A stretch of DNA of 64,000 nucleotides, from the NCBI RefSeq assembly GCF_031656915.1, contig NZ_CP134227.1, forward strand, positions 3,596,001-3,660,000, written 5' to 3'. The DNA is from Nocardioides marmorisolisilvae. Its GTDB lineage: Bacteria; Actinomycetota; Actinomycetes; Propionibacteriales; Nocardioidaceae. The notes beneath the pieces are model-generated. The model saw only the letters and a list, made by a program, of their open reading frames with translations, was not told where the DNA came from and made no database searches. This document shows, one piece after another, positions 7,790 to 17,100 of the stretch (position 1 is the first letter of the stretch; each line of letters begins with the position of its first letter). The position numbers were made by a program, and so were the translations under genes.

Positions 7790-9022
7790 TCAGCTGACCT
7801 GGTCGAGTACGACGGTGTGGCCCAGCTTCTCGAGCTGGGTGACAAGTCGCCGGGTGTGGGCCTCCTCGTTGCGCTTCTCCAGCCATTGCGGGCCGAGGTC
7901 GCTGTAGGGCTGGTCTCGCTTGAGCATGTAGTAGGCGGTGGTCAGGATCGAGTGCGCGACCGCTACCTGGGCCCGACTCATCCCTCGGCGGCGCGTCAGC
8001 CGGGCGTGTTGGACCGCCAGGTAGTTCTTGCCCTTCATCCGGCCGACAGATCCGGCGGCCTCCACCAGGATCCCCGATAGCCACTTGTTTCCGCGGCGAC
8101 GACCCGCGGGGGTGCGCCTGCCAGCCGACTCATAGATCGCCGGGGACAAGCCTGCCCAGGATGCTAGGTGCGCCGCGCTGGGAAACTTCGACATGTCCCC
8201 GCCCGTCTCGGCCAAGATGACCTGTGCGACCTTCGGGCCAACGCCGGGAATGGTCTGCAGCAGTTCGATCTGGTGCGCCCACGGCTCACAGGCAGCTTCG
8301 ATTGCGAGGTCGAGCTCGCGCATGGCGCGTTCGACCCGATCGATGCGATCAAGCAGCGAGCGCGCCAGCTGGGCATGGTGTCGGTCGAAGTTACCCTCCA
8401 ATGCTTGGGCCAAGTCCGGGATCTTCGACCGCATCTTGCCCTTGGCCATATCGGCCAAGACCAGAGCATCGGTCTCTCCCGCGATCATCGCGGCCAAGAT
8501 CGCCCGTGCCGAGACCGTCTTCAGTGACGAGGCAACCACCGACAGCTTGATCGAAGCGTCCTCCAACATCAGCTCCAACCTGACGATCTCCCGGGTCCGG
8601 TCACCTTGCAGTTGAACTCGGTATCGAGTCAGCAGCCGGAGCCGGCGGATCTCGGGGGGCGGGACGAACGAGGGTGTCAACAAGCCGTGTTCGAGCAGTT
8701 GCGCGATCCACTCCGCGTCGCGCACATCGGTCTTCCGGCCAGGCACGGCCTTCATGTGCGCTGCGTTCAACAGCCAGACATCCATGACCTCCTCCAGGCA
8801 GTAGAACGGCGGCTTCCAGTACGTCGAGGTCGACTCCATCGCCGCGATGGTCACGCCCTCGCGCTCGAGCCAGTCCCGCATCACCAGTAGCGATCCCGTG
8901 GTCGTCTTGAAGGTCCGAGTCTCTTGATGTCGCCCACGGCGTGCGCCCGGCGTGCGGACGCACACCGTCACCGACGCCTTGCCGACATCCAAACCCGCGA
9001 CCCGGTCGTAAAGCACTTCCAT
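7790..9022 (-). CDS. IS110-family transposase (DEDD recombinase)
   Basis: From ATG 9022, preceded by GGAAGGAG, the protein has 410 residues. A longer in-frame start at 9154 adds 44 cysteine- and arginine-rich residues without family features. The RuvC-like N-terminal domain has VAGLDVGKASVTVCV (D12), AAMESTSTYWKP (E) and GRKTDVRDAEWIAQLL (D, D), making up the DEDD set. The C-terminal Tnp_20 domain has LLQTIPGVGPKVAQVI and GLSPAIYESAGRRTPAGRRR, which includes the serine region needed for recombination. Such enzymes act with a bridge RNA made from a non-coding end of the element. The gene appears intact. Confidence 0.92.
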   Translation of the reverse strand: MEVLYDRVAGLDVGKASVTVCVRTPGARRGRHQETRTFKTTTGSLLVMRDWLEREGVTIAAMESTSTYWKPPFYCLEEVMDVWLLNAAHMKAVPGRKTDVRDAEWIAQLLEHGLLTPSFVPPPEIRRLRLLTRYRVQLQGDRTREIVRLELMLEDASIKLSVVASSLKTVSARAILAAMIAGETDALVLADMAKGKMRSKIPDLAQALEGNFDRHHAQLARSLLDRIDRVERAMRELDLAIEAACEPWAHQIELLQTIPGVGPKVAQVILAETGGDMSKFPSAAHLASWAGLSPAIYESAGRRTPAGRRRGNKWLSGILVEAAGSVGRMKGKNYLAVQHARLTRRRGMSRAQVAVAHSILTTAYYMLKRDQPYSDLGPQWLEKRNEEAHTRRLVTQLEKLGHTVVLDQVS

Positions 9023-9319
9023 CTCGATCAGCTCCTTCCGGTCAAACCGGCCCGCCGGAAGGCTGGCCGGGTGTCGCTCGGAAGGTCTTCTGCCGGGATA
9101 CAGACCCACGTGCTCGCAGCAACAATCCAAAGGCACCCGAAGACCCCACGCCATACACCTCTACGGGCTCAACCCGCACCAGTGTGTCCCGACGTCGCCG
9201 AGCGACACCACGATTCTCATCCCCCACCGCAGCGACGAAGTCGCAAGCCTTCACACCTCTTGCACCACGGATGACAACCGGGGGTTGACGCGATAGCTGC
9301 AGGCTGTCAGCATCGGCCC
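9023..9319 (-). ncRNA. Candidate bridge-RNA region upstream of the IS110 transposase (tentative)
   Basis: About 300 nt between the transposase start and the next gene hold no supported CDS. They contain several short GC-rich inverted repeats, for example CCGGCCCGCCGG near 9048. In IS110-type (not IS1111-type) elements the bridge RNA is encoded in the non-coding end upstream of the recombinase, so this is the expected place. I cannot fold the RNA or define its ends, and the outer part may be host sequence. Confidence 0.3.
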
Positions 9320-9541
9320 ATGACACCGAAGCCCGTCGCCGAGGAAGACCGCCAGAAGTTCGAGAGACTTCGAGACCTTCGAAGCTCTGCGCTGGCGCAC
9401 GCCCGTCTGGCGCGTCAGTTGGCTGAGCAGCGGCGCGACTTGATCAGCGAGCTGGTCGAGGCCGGGTACTCCCAGGCCGACGTTGCGCGTGAGTTGGGCG
9501 TGACCCGCCAGGCGATCCAGAAGATGCTTGCTGCTGTTTGA
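9320..9541 (+). CDS. Small helix-turn-helix protein
   Basis: This 73-residue protein has a helical N-terminus rich in R, A and L and a clear C-terminal HTH: LVEAGYSQADVARELGVTRQAIQKML (about 45-70). The HTH matches the form seen in sigma-70 region 4-like and Cro-like small regulators. It lies directly before hsdM on the same strand (81 nt to the start), so it may regulate the restriction-modification locus much as a C protein does, though sequence family membership was not tested. It could instead be cargo from a neighbouring mobile element. Confidence 0.6.
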   Translation: MTPKPVAEEDRQKFERLRDLRSSALAHARLARQLAEQRRDLISELVEAGYSQADVARELGVTRQAIQKMLAAV

Positions 9542-9621
9542 CGTCGACGCTGGGCGGGTGGCGCAGGATGGGTCGGACCTATCCGGCAGGATCGGGTCAG
9601 TCAATCGGAAGAGGGGTCGAG

Positions 9622-11325
9622 TTGAGCAGTCTGGGGAACTTCGTGTGGTCCATCGCGGATCAGCTACGGGGGGTCTACAAGCCGCACCAGTACGGCGGGG
9701 TGATCCTGCCGTTCACGATCCTGCGGCGGCTCGACTGCATCCTCGAGCCGAGCCGCGTCACTGTCCGCGAACTCGCCAAGAAGCACAGTGGCGGTGCGCT
9801 CGACGTACAGGTCCGCCAGAAGACCGGCTTCCGGTTCTACAACACCAGCGCCTACAACTTTGCCGCGCTGCTCAATGAGCCCGATCAGCTGCGGTCGAAC
9901 CTGATCGACTACATCTCGCGCTTCTCCGCCAACATCGACGTCTTCGAACGGTTCAAGTTCGAGAACGAGATCGCCACCCTCGACGAGAAGGGCCGTCTCT
10001 ACCTGGTCGTCTCGAAGTTCGCCGAGGTAGACCTGCACCCCGACATGGTGCCGAACTCTGCAATGGGCGATCTCTTCGAGGAGCTGATCCGCAAGTTCGC
10101 CGAGGCCTCCAACGAGGAGGCCGGCGAGCACTACACCCCACGAGATGCGATCCGGCTGATGGTGGACCTCCTGTTCGCCGAGGACAACACCGCGCTGCTG
10201 GAGCCGGGCGTGGTCCGGTCGATCTATGACCCCACCGCCGGCACCGGTGGCATGCTCTCGGTCGCCGAGGAACGACTGGTAGAGCGCAACCCGAAAGCGC
10301 GCCTGGCGCTGTACGGCCAGGAGATCAACGACCAGTCGTACGCCATCTGCAAGTCCGACATGCTCGCCAAGGGCCAGGATGCCTCCAACATCCAGCTCGG
10401 CGACACGCTTTCCGACGATCGGTTCGCTGGTCGCACCTTCGACTTCTGCATGTCCAACCCGCCGTACGGCGTGGACTGGAAGGCCGCCCAAGAATCCGTG
10501 AAGGCCGAGGCCGCGCAGTTCCCGCAGGGCCGCTTCGGCCACGGACTACCGCAGGTCTCCGACGGCCAGATGCTGTTCCTGACCCACCTCGCCCACAAGA
10601 TGCACTCCGCGAAGGACGGCGGCGGCCGGGCCGGCATCGTGTTGAACGGCTCGCCGCTGTTCAACGGCGCGGCCGGGTCGGGGCCGAGCGAGATCCGCCG
10701 CTGGCTGCTGGAGTCCGATCTGGTCGACGCGATCGTCGCGCTACCGACCAACATGTTCTTCAATACCGGCATCGCCACCTACATCTGGATCCTTGACAAC
10801 ACCAAGGCGCCCGAGCGCAAGGGCAAGGTCCAGCTGATCGACGCCACCGGATACTGGTCCAAGCTACGCAAGAACCTCGGCGCCAAGGGCCGCGAGGTCG
10901 GTGCGGCCGACCGCGACACGATCGTCAAGCTGTACGACGCCTTCACCGGGTCCGAACATTCCAAGATCTTCGACATAGGCGACTTCGGCTACTGGACCAT
11001 CACCGTCGAACGCCCGCTCCTCGATGAGGACGGCAAGCCGGTGCTCGACGCCAAGGGCAAGCCCAAGCCGGACAGCAAGCTCCGCGACACCGAGAACATC
11101 CCCTTCACCTACGCCGGCGGCATCGACGCCTACTTCGACGCCGAGGTGCTCCCGCACGTCCCCGACGCCTGGGTCGACGCTAAGAAGACCAAGGTCGGCT
11201 ACGAGATCCCTTTCACCCGGCACTTCTACACGTACGCCCCACCGCGCTCGCTTGCCGACATCGATCGGGATCTGGAAGCCCAGGTCGCCAAGATCCTGGA
11301 TCTTCTACGCGAGGTTGAGGGGTGA
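9622..11325 (+). CDS. hsdM: Type I restriction-modification DNA methyltransferase subunit M
   Basis: I place the start at TTG 9622, six nt after GAGGGG, giving 567 residues. The frame extends back to 9538 but adds low-complexity residues unlike the family. The N-terminal HsdM helical domain (NFVWSIADQLRGVYKPHQYGGVILPFTILRRLDC) is followed by the N6-adenine methylase core: SAM motif I DPTAGTGG at 203-210 and catalytic NPPYG at 279-283. It forms M2S with HsdS and methylates adenines at the recognition sequence. The length is normal for the family. It overlaps hsdS by 4 nt. Confidence 0.95.
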   Translation: MSSLGNFVWSIADQLRGVYKPHQYGGVILPFTILRRLDCILEPSRVTVRELAKKHSGGALDVQVRQKTGFRFYNTSAYNFAALLNEPDQLRSNLIDYISRFSANIDVFERFKFENEIATLDEKGRLYLVVSKFAEVDLHPDMVPNSAMGDLFEELIRKFAEASNEEAGEHYTPRDAIRLMVDLLFAEDNTALLEPGVVRSIYDPTAGTGGMLSVAEERLVERNPKARLALYGQEINDQSYAICKSDMLAKGQDASNIQLGDTLSDDRFAGRTFDFCMSNPPYGVDWKAAQESVKAEAAQFPQGRFGHGLPQVSDGQMLFLTHLAHKMHSAKDGGGRAGIVLNGSPLFNGAAGSGPSEIRRWLLESDLVDAIVALPTNMFFNTGIATYIWILDNTKAPERKGKVQLIDATGYWSKLRKNLGAKGREVGAADRDTIVKLYDAFTGSEHSKIFDIGDFGYWTITVERPLLDEDGKPVLDAKGKPKPDSKLRDTENIPFTYAGGIDAYFDAEVLPHVPDAWVDAKKTKVGYEIPFTRHFYTYAPPRSLADIDRDLEAQVAKILDLLREVEG

Positions 11326-12551
11326 CTTCGTTGACCCGGCTCAAACGGGTGCTGAGCGAGGTCGACATTCGCGCTGGAATGGCGGACTCCACCTTGCCGC
11401 GCATGTCGGTTTCGATCTACTCCGGTGTGCAGCGTCGCGTTGAGCCGGCAGGTGAAGCATCTACCGCGGCCGACTTGTCCAGCTACAAGGTTTGTCGAGA
11501 CGGCGACCTCGTCATCAACAGGATGCGAGCGTTCCAAGGGGCTCTTGGGATTGCGCCCGAGGACGGGCTCGTTAGTCCGGACTATGCAGTACTTGAGGTC
11601 GCGAGCGGAGTCGATCGCGCTTGGCTGTCCTACCTAATGACAAGTCAGCCGTTTGTGAGCGCGATGGCGAGTCTGGTCAAGGGCATCGGTGGGATCGACG
11701 CTGGGAATGTGAGGACGCCCCGCCTCAACATTCGCGATCTGGGTGACCTGGACGTTGCTGTGCCGAGTGCGTCCGATCAGCAAGCCGTCGTCGCATACCT
11801 TGACCTCGAGACCTCCCGGATTGACACGCTCGTCGAGGAGCAGCAGCGCCTTGTTGACCTCCTTCATGAGCGACGCGACGTGGCCTGGGCAAACGTGTAT
11901 CGGTCGTTGGCTGGCTCTGCCCCGATCGTCTCCATCAGGCGCGTGATCTCGTCGATAGTCGACGGCCCATTCGGATCGTCGCTGACATCTGCGCACTACG
12001 TTGACGAAGGCGCACGCGTAGTCCGTCTCGGCAACATCGGCATCAACGAGTTCAAGAGCAGTGATGCCGTTTACATCTCTTTGGAGTACGCGCAGGAGCT
12101 GGAGGCGCATGCCGTCAGGGTGGGGGATGTCGTCGTAGCCGGACTTGGGGACGAGCGGATGCCGCTCGGTCGGGCTGCTGTTGTTCCCGATATTGGACCC
12201 GCCATCGTTAAGGCGGATTGTTACCGCGTGCGCCCCAGGCAGTCCGTGAGTTCAGAGTATTTGGCATGGGCGCTGTCGGCGCCCCAGAGCCGCAATCAGA
12301 TCGCGCTCCTAGCTCGTGGCGCTACGCGTGCACGCCTAAACACGAGCATCATGCGCGAAGTCGCGATCCCGGTCCCTGACCACAGCGTTCAGCGTCGAGC
12401 GGTGGAGCAGACCGCGCTGATGACCGGGAAGATCGACACCCTCATCGCCGAGTCCGAGCGGTTCATCGAGCTGTCCCGGGAGCGCCGCTCCGCTCTCATC
12501 ACTGCGGCCGTGACTGGCCAGATTGACCTACAAGACGAGGTTTCGGCGTGA
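11322..12551 (+). CDS. hsdS: Type I restriction-modification specificity subunit S
   Basis: The GTG at 11322 overlaps the hsdM stop, giving 409 residues with the usual two-domain layout. The first target-recognition domain occupies about 1-145. A conserved helical spacer follows (SDQQAVVAYLDLETSRIDTL at 147-166, then LVDLLHERR). A second recognition domain starting RRVISSIVDGPFGSSL ends in a repeat of the spacer (SVQRRAVEQTALMTGKIDTL...AAVTGQIDL). The two spacer helices pack together and set the gap between the two half-sites. Both halves seem complete, so the locus should recognise a bipartite sequence that cannot be read from the protein. Confidence 0.93.
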   Translation: MTSLTRLKRVLSEVDIRAGMADSTLPRMSVSIYSGVQRRVEPAGEASTAADLSSYKVCRDGDLVINRMRAFQGALGIAPEDGLVSPDYAVLEVASGVDRAWLSYLMTSQPFVSAMASLVKGIGGIDAGNVRTPRLNIRDLGDLDVAVPSASDQQAVVAYLDLETSRIDTLVEEQQRLVDLLHERRDVAWANVYRSLAGSAPIVSIRRVISSIVDGPFGSSLTSAHYVDEGARVVRLGNIGINEFKSSDAVYISLEYAQELEAHAVRVGDVVVAGLGDERMPLGRAAVVPDIGPAIVKADCYRVRPRQSVSSEYLAWALSAPQSRNQIALLARGATRARLNTSIMREVAIPVPDHSVQRRAVEQTALMTGKIDTLIAESERFIELSRERRSALITAAVTGQIDLQDEVSA

Positions 12552-13522
12552 TGGACGCCCCGGCTTCGCTCGGTCGGTTGACGACGGTCCCGGCCCGTGA
12601 AGTCTGGCCATACGAGGCGCTCAACTTCACGCCGTGGCTGCTGGCCAACGTCGACGTACTCAGCGATCTGCTCGGCATGGATCTCGTCCTCGAGGTCGCC
12701 GAGCACCCCGTGGGCGACTTCAGCCTGGACCTGATGGGGCATGACGAAGCGACCGGTCAAACCGTGATTGTCGAGAATCAGCTCGAGATCTCCGACCACA
12801 CCCATCTCGGTCAGATCCTGACTTATGCCGCTGGCACCGACCCGACCACGATCGTCTGGGTGACCACTGGCTTCCGGCCCGAGCATCGAGCCGCGCTGGA
12901 CTGGCTCAACGACCGCACCGACGAGAACACCCGGTTCTTCGGCGTCGAGATCCACGTCGTAAAGATCGGCGATTCGGAGCCCGCGCCGGCGTTTCGACTG
13001 ATCGTGCAGCCCAATGACTGGGGCAAGCAGGTGCGAGCGGCGACTGCGGTGTCCGGCGAGACCAGCGAACGCGTGCGGGCCTACTGGGCCTTCTGGGAGC
13101 GGTTCCGGGACCGACTCAAGGCCGCCCACCCCAACTGGACCTCATCGACCCAGTCCACGAAGAACTCGTGGTTCGCCAAGTCGGCTCGAGTGAGAGGGGC
13201 GACCTACTGCTCCGCGTTCACCGAGCGTGGTCTGGCAGTACAACTGGTGTTCGATAGCCCCGACGCCGGGCTGAACGTGGCCCGGTTTCAGGCCTTGCAT
13301 GCACGACGAGCGGAGCTCGAGGCGGCGTTCGGCGCACCACTGCGTTGGGACCTAGTCGATGGTAGGAAGTCGACCCGGGTCGAGGTGGTGCGCGACGGGT
13401 ACTGCGACGTCAGGGACGAATCGCAATGGGATGCCTGGCTTGACTGGCTCATCGAGACCGAGGGGCGACTGCGGGCCGCGTTGAGCGCTGTCGGTGGTGT
13501 CCCGTCGGTGCAGGTCGACTGA
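12551..13522 (+). CDS. DUF4268-domain protein, nuclease-like
   Basis: The ATG at 12551 (GTG 12548 is an alternative) gives 323 residues, with one base shared with the hsdS stop. The N-terminal half contains VGDFSLDLMGHDEATGQTVI followed by VENQLEISDHTHLGQILTYA. This has the D-(E)xQ-helix layout of PD-(D/E)xK-type folds with ENQ in place of ExK, as in NucS/RecB-like domains. The C-terminal half, with AYWAFWERFRDRLKAAHPNW, fits DUF4268. Such proteins often accompany restriction-modification loci and other defence genes. Its tight coupling to hsdS suggests an accessory nuclease or DNA-binding role; the exact function is unknown. Confidence 0.75.
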   Translation: MDAPASLGRLTTVPAREVWPYEALNFTPWLLANVDVLSDLLGMDLVLEVAEHPVGDFSLDLMGHDEATGQTVIVENQLEISDHTHLGQILTYAAGTDPTTIVWVTTGFRPEHRAALDWLNDRTDENTRFFGVEIHVVKIGDSEPAPAFRLIVQPNDWGKQVRAATAVSGETSERVRAYWAFWERFRDRLKAAHPNWTSSTQSTKNSWFAKSARVRGATYCSAFTERGLAVQLVFDSPDAGLNVARFQALHARRAELEAAFGAPLRWDLVDGRKSTRVEVVRDGYCDVRDESQWDAWLDWLIETEGRLRAALSAVGGVPSVQVD

Positions 13523-13547
13523 TGATCCGGACATATGCTGACTTCTT

Positions 13548-13571
13548 GTATCGCATATCGTTACGCGATAC
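13548..13571. promoter_or_regulatory. Dyad operator in front of higBA
   Basis: GTATCGC (13548-13554) and GCGATAC (13565-13571) form a perfect 7-bp inverted repeat separated by 10 bp. It lies 9 nt before the toxin GTG start. HigA-type antitoxins usually repress their own promoter through such a palindrome. Confidence 0.65.
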
Positions 13572-13580
13572 ATTGATCCA

Positions 13581-13859
13581 GTGATCGTCGGGTTCCGGCA
13601 CAAGGGCCTGGAGCGGCTGTATCGCGACGGGTCCAAGAAGGGGGTGCAGGCGGCGCATGTCGACAAGCTGTTGCGCATCCTCTCCGTCCTTGACGTGGCG
13701 CAGTCCGCTGAGGACCTTGCGATCCCGTCGTTCCGCACGCACCAGCTCAAGGGCAAGCTCGCCGGACACTGGTCGATCTGGGTGAACGGCAACTGGCGGG
13801 TGACGTTCCGCTTCGTCGACACCGACGTCGAGCTCGTCGATTATCAGGACTACCACTGA
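13581..13859 (+). CDS. higB: HigB-like toxin (RelE/ParE superfamily)
   Basis: This 92-residue protein from GTG 13581 has the plasmid-maintenance-killer pattern. It begins MIVGFRHKGLERLYRDG, continues through HVDKLLRILSVLDVAQSAEDL and PSFRTHQLKGKLAGHWSIWV, and ends NGNWRVTFRFVDTDVELVDYQDYH. Basic and aromatic residues of the C-terminal strands (R, H, Y) fit a ribosome-dependent mRNA endonuclease. Toxin-first order with the antitoxin 24 nt downstream is the usual higBA arrangement. No internal ribosome-site conflict is seen. Confidence 0.9.
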   Translation: MIVGFRHKGLERLYRDGSKKGVQAAHVDKLLRILSVLDVAQSAEDLAIPSFRTHQLKGKLAGHWSIWVNGNWRVTFRFVDTDVELVDYQDYH

Positions 13860-13883
13860 ACGCAGCGCCACCGCTGAAAGGAC

Positions 13884-14177
13884 ATGATCATGGTGATGAA
13901 GACCCCGGTCCATCCAGGCACCGTTCTGCGTGAGGACGTGCTCGCCGAGCTCGGTCTGAGCGTCGGGGAGACTGCGGAGCGACTCGGGGTGTCCCGGGTG
14001 ACGCTCAGCCGGGTCCTGCATGCCCATGCCCGGGTGAGTCCGAACCTGGCCGTGCGCCTGGAGGAGGCGGGGGTCGGTACGGCCCGCGCGTGGCTGGCCA
14101 TGCAGACGGCGTACGACCTCGCTCGTGAGCGCGCCGCGGGCGTGCCCAAGGTGACCAAACTCGAGCCGGTGGCCTGA
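13884..14177 (+). CDS. higA: HigA-like antitoxin (XRE-type HTH)
   Basis: This 97-residue protein opens with the family signature HPGTVLREDVLAELGLSVGE (about 9-28) and an HTH (ETAERLGVSRVTLSRVLHAHARVSPNLAVRLEEAG). It ends with the helix ARAWLAMQTAYDLARERA. It neutralises HigB and binds the operator upstream of the pair. Two further in-frame ATGs lie within 4 codons of the start, so the exact start is uncertain by a few residues. Its stop is only 9 nt before hsdR, which ties toxin-antitoxin and restriction expression together. Confidence 0.92.
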   Translation: MIMVMKTPVHPGTVLREDVLAELGLSVGETAERLGVSRVTLSRVLHAHARVSPNLAVRLEEAGVGTARAWLAMQTAYDLARERAAGVPKVTKLEPVA

Positions 14178-14186
14178 GCCGTCACC

Positions 14187-17100
14187 ATGGCCGACCACAA
14201 CGAGATCAAGTTCGAGCAGGAGATCTCCGAGCATCTGGCTGCGCACGGTTGGCTGTACTCACCCAGCGACGACGGGTACGACGCGGAGCGGGCGCTCTTC
14301 CCCGCTGACGTCTTCGGCTGGTTGGCCGACACGCAGCCCGACGAGCTGGCCAAGGTGGTCAAGAACGGGTCGGTCGCCGAAGAGGGGCAGGTGCTGGACC
14401 GGTTGGTGAAGGTGCTCGACACCCCGCTGGAGTCGGGTGGCGGCACGCTCAACGTGTTGCGCAAGGGCTTCCAGCACGTCTCGGCTCGGTTCGACATGGC
14501 TCAGTTCAAGCCGGAGTCGACGCTCAACCCGGCCACGTCGCAGCGGTACTCACAAGTTCGGCTGCGGGTGATGCGGCAGGTGCACTACTCGACCGCCACC
14601 CGGCACTCGCTCGACCTGGTGCTCTTCGTCAACGGCCTGCCGGTGGCAACGCTGGAGCTGAAGACGGACTTCACCCAGACCGTCACCGACGCCATCAACC
14701 AGTACAAGAAGGACCGTCCGGTCAAGGACCCGGCAACCGGCAAGCCGCAGGCGATGTTCGGGTTCGGCACCCGCGCACTGGTGCACTTCGCGGTGTCCAA
14801 CGACGAGGTCTGGATGACCACCCGGCTTGCGGGGGAGAAGACCCATTTCCTGCCGTTCAACCGGGGCACCCTCGACGGTGGTGCCGGCAACCCGCCGGCG
14901 TCGGGAGGCAAGTCCACGACGGCATACCTGTGGGAGGACGTCTTCGAGCGTGACGCCTGGCTGAACATCCTGGGCCGCTTCCTGCATCTGGAGACCCGAA
15001 CTTCCCGCGACCCGATCTCGGGAGCGGTGGAGAAGTCGACGACGCTGCTCTTCCCGCGCTACCACCAGTGGGACGCCGTCACCCGGCTCACCGGGGCCGT
15101 GACCGAGGAGGGTCCGGGACGCCGGTACCTGATCCAGCACTCGGCCGGGTCGGGCAAGACCAACTCGATCGCGTGGACCGCCCACCGGCTGGCCCGGTTG
15201 CAGGTGGACAACCAGAAGGTCTTCGACTCCGTCATCGTCATCACCGACCGCAATGTGCTCGACGCCCAGCTCCAGGAGGCGATCAAGCAGATCGACAACG
15301 ATGCGGGCATCGTCACCGCGATCGACATCGACGAGGCCCGCAAGCAGGGCGCGACCTCGAAGTCCGGGCTGCTGGCCAAGGCGCTGGTCAACGGCAAGCT
15401 GATCATCGTCGTGACGATGCAGACGTTCCCGTTCGCGATGCAGGAGATCCGGCAGAACTCCGGGCTGAAGGACAAGAGGTTCGCGGTGATCGCCGATGAG
15501 GCGCACTCCTCGCAGACCGGCCGCACCGCGACCGAGCTCAAGGCGGTGCTGACCTCCGAGGAGCTCGAGTCGTTGGAGGACGGCGGCGAGATCGATGTGG
15601 AGGCGCTGCTCGCTGCCGAGGCGACCGGGCGCGCGAACTCCTCGAACATCTCCTACTTCGCCTTCACCGCGACCCCGAAGGCCAAGACCCTGGAGCTGTT
15701 CGGCCGGGTTCCTGAGGGATCAGTGGACAGCCGCCCGGTGCCTTTTCATGTCTACTCGATGAAGCAGGCCATCGAGGAGCGGTTCATCCTCGACGTACTT
15801 CGCGGCTACCACTCCTTCCAGCTCGCCTTCAAGGTGGCCGGCGAGGCCGGCGCCGAGCGCGAGGTGGACCAGGCCGAGGCGACCAAGCGGGTCAAGCAGT
15901 GGGTCAAGCTCAACCCGCAGACGATCGCCCAGAAGTCGGCGCTGATCGTCGAGCACTTCCAGGAGAACGTCGCACCGCTGCTCGAAGGGCATGCCAAGGC
16001 GATGGTGGTGGCCGACTCCCGGGTGGCCGCGGGGCGCTACAAGCGCGAGATCGACAAGTATGTCGCGGCCAAGGGCTACGACATCGGCACCCTGGTCGCG
16101 ATCTCGGGCTCGATCAGCGATGCGGAGTACGGCATCGAGGACGCCACCGAGGCCTCGCTCAACCCGGGTGTGGGTGACTTGCGCAAGGCGTTCCAGGGTG
16201 ATGACCGCAAGGTGATGATTGTTGCGAACAAGTTCCAGACGGGGTTCGATCAGCCGCTGCTGAGCGCGATGTACGTCGATCGCAGGCTGTCCGGTGTCAC
16301 CGCCGTACAGACCCTGTCGCGGCTCAACCGCACTTACCGGACCCCGTCGGGTCAGGTGAAGGACACCACCAGCGTCGTCGACTTCGTGAATCAGCCCGAG
16401 GACATCCAGGCGGCGTTCGAGCCCTACTTCACCGACGCCTTTCTGGAGACCTCGACCGACCCGAATCTGGTCTGGGACATCGCCGGCAAGCTCGACCAGG
16501 CGCGCATCTATGAGGAAGCCGACCTCGATGCCGTCGTCGACGCGTGGGTGAAGGGCAAGGGCAACCAGGCCCTCGACGCCGCGTTCGCGCCCGCGCTGAC
16601 CCGCTTCACGACCCGCCGCAACACCGCCGAGGCCGCCGACGACAAGGGCGAGCTGGATGCGTTGGCCATCTTCCGCAAGGACCTCGGCACGTTCGCTCGG
16701 GTCTACGACTTCATGAGCCAGATCATCGACTACGGCAGCGCCGTACTGGAGAAGAGGTCGATCTTCTACCGGCTCTTCGACAAACGCCTCCACGAGAGGA
16801 CCGACGCCGACGACATCGACCTGTCCTCGCTCTCCCTGCTCGCCGTACGCCAGGTCGACAAGGGCAAGACCGACCTCGACCTCGGCGCCCGCATCGGCCT
16901 GCACGGCCTCACCGAGGCCGGCTCAGCGGAGAAGAAGGACCCCAAGCTGGTCGCTCTCCAGGAGGTCATCGAGCGGCTCAACGACCTGTTCGGCGCCGAG
17001 GAGTTCGCGCAGAGCCAGTCCGAGACATTCGTGCGCGGCCTGATCGACCGGATGCTGGAGAACGAGTCCCTGGTGCAGCAGGCGCGGGTGAACTCGATCA

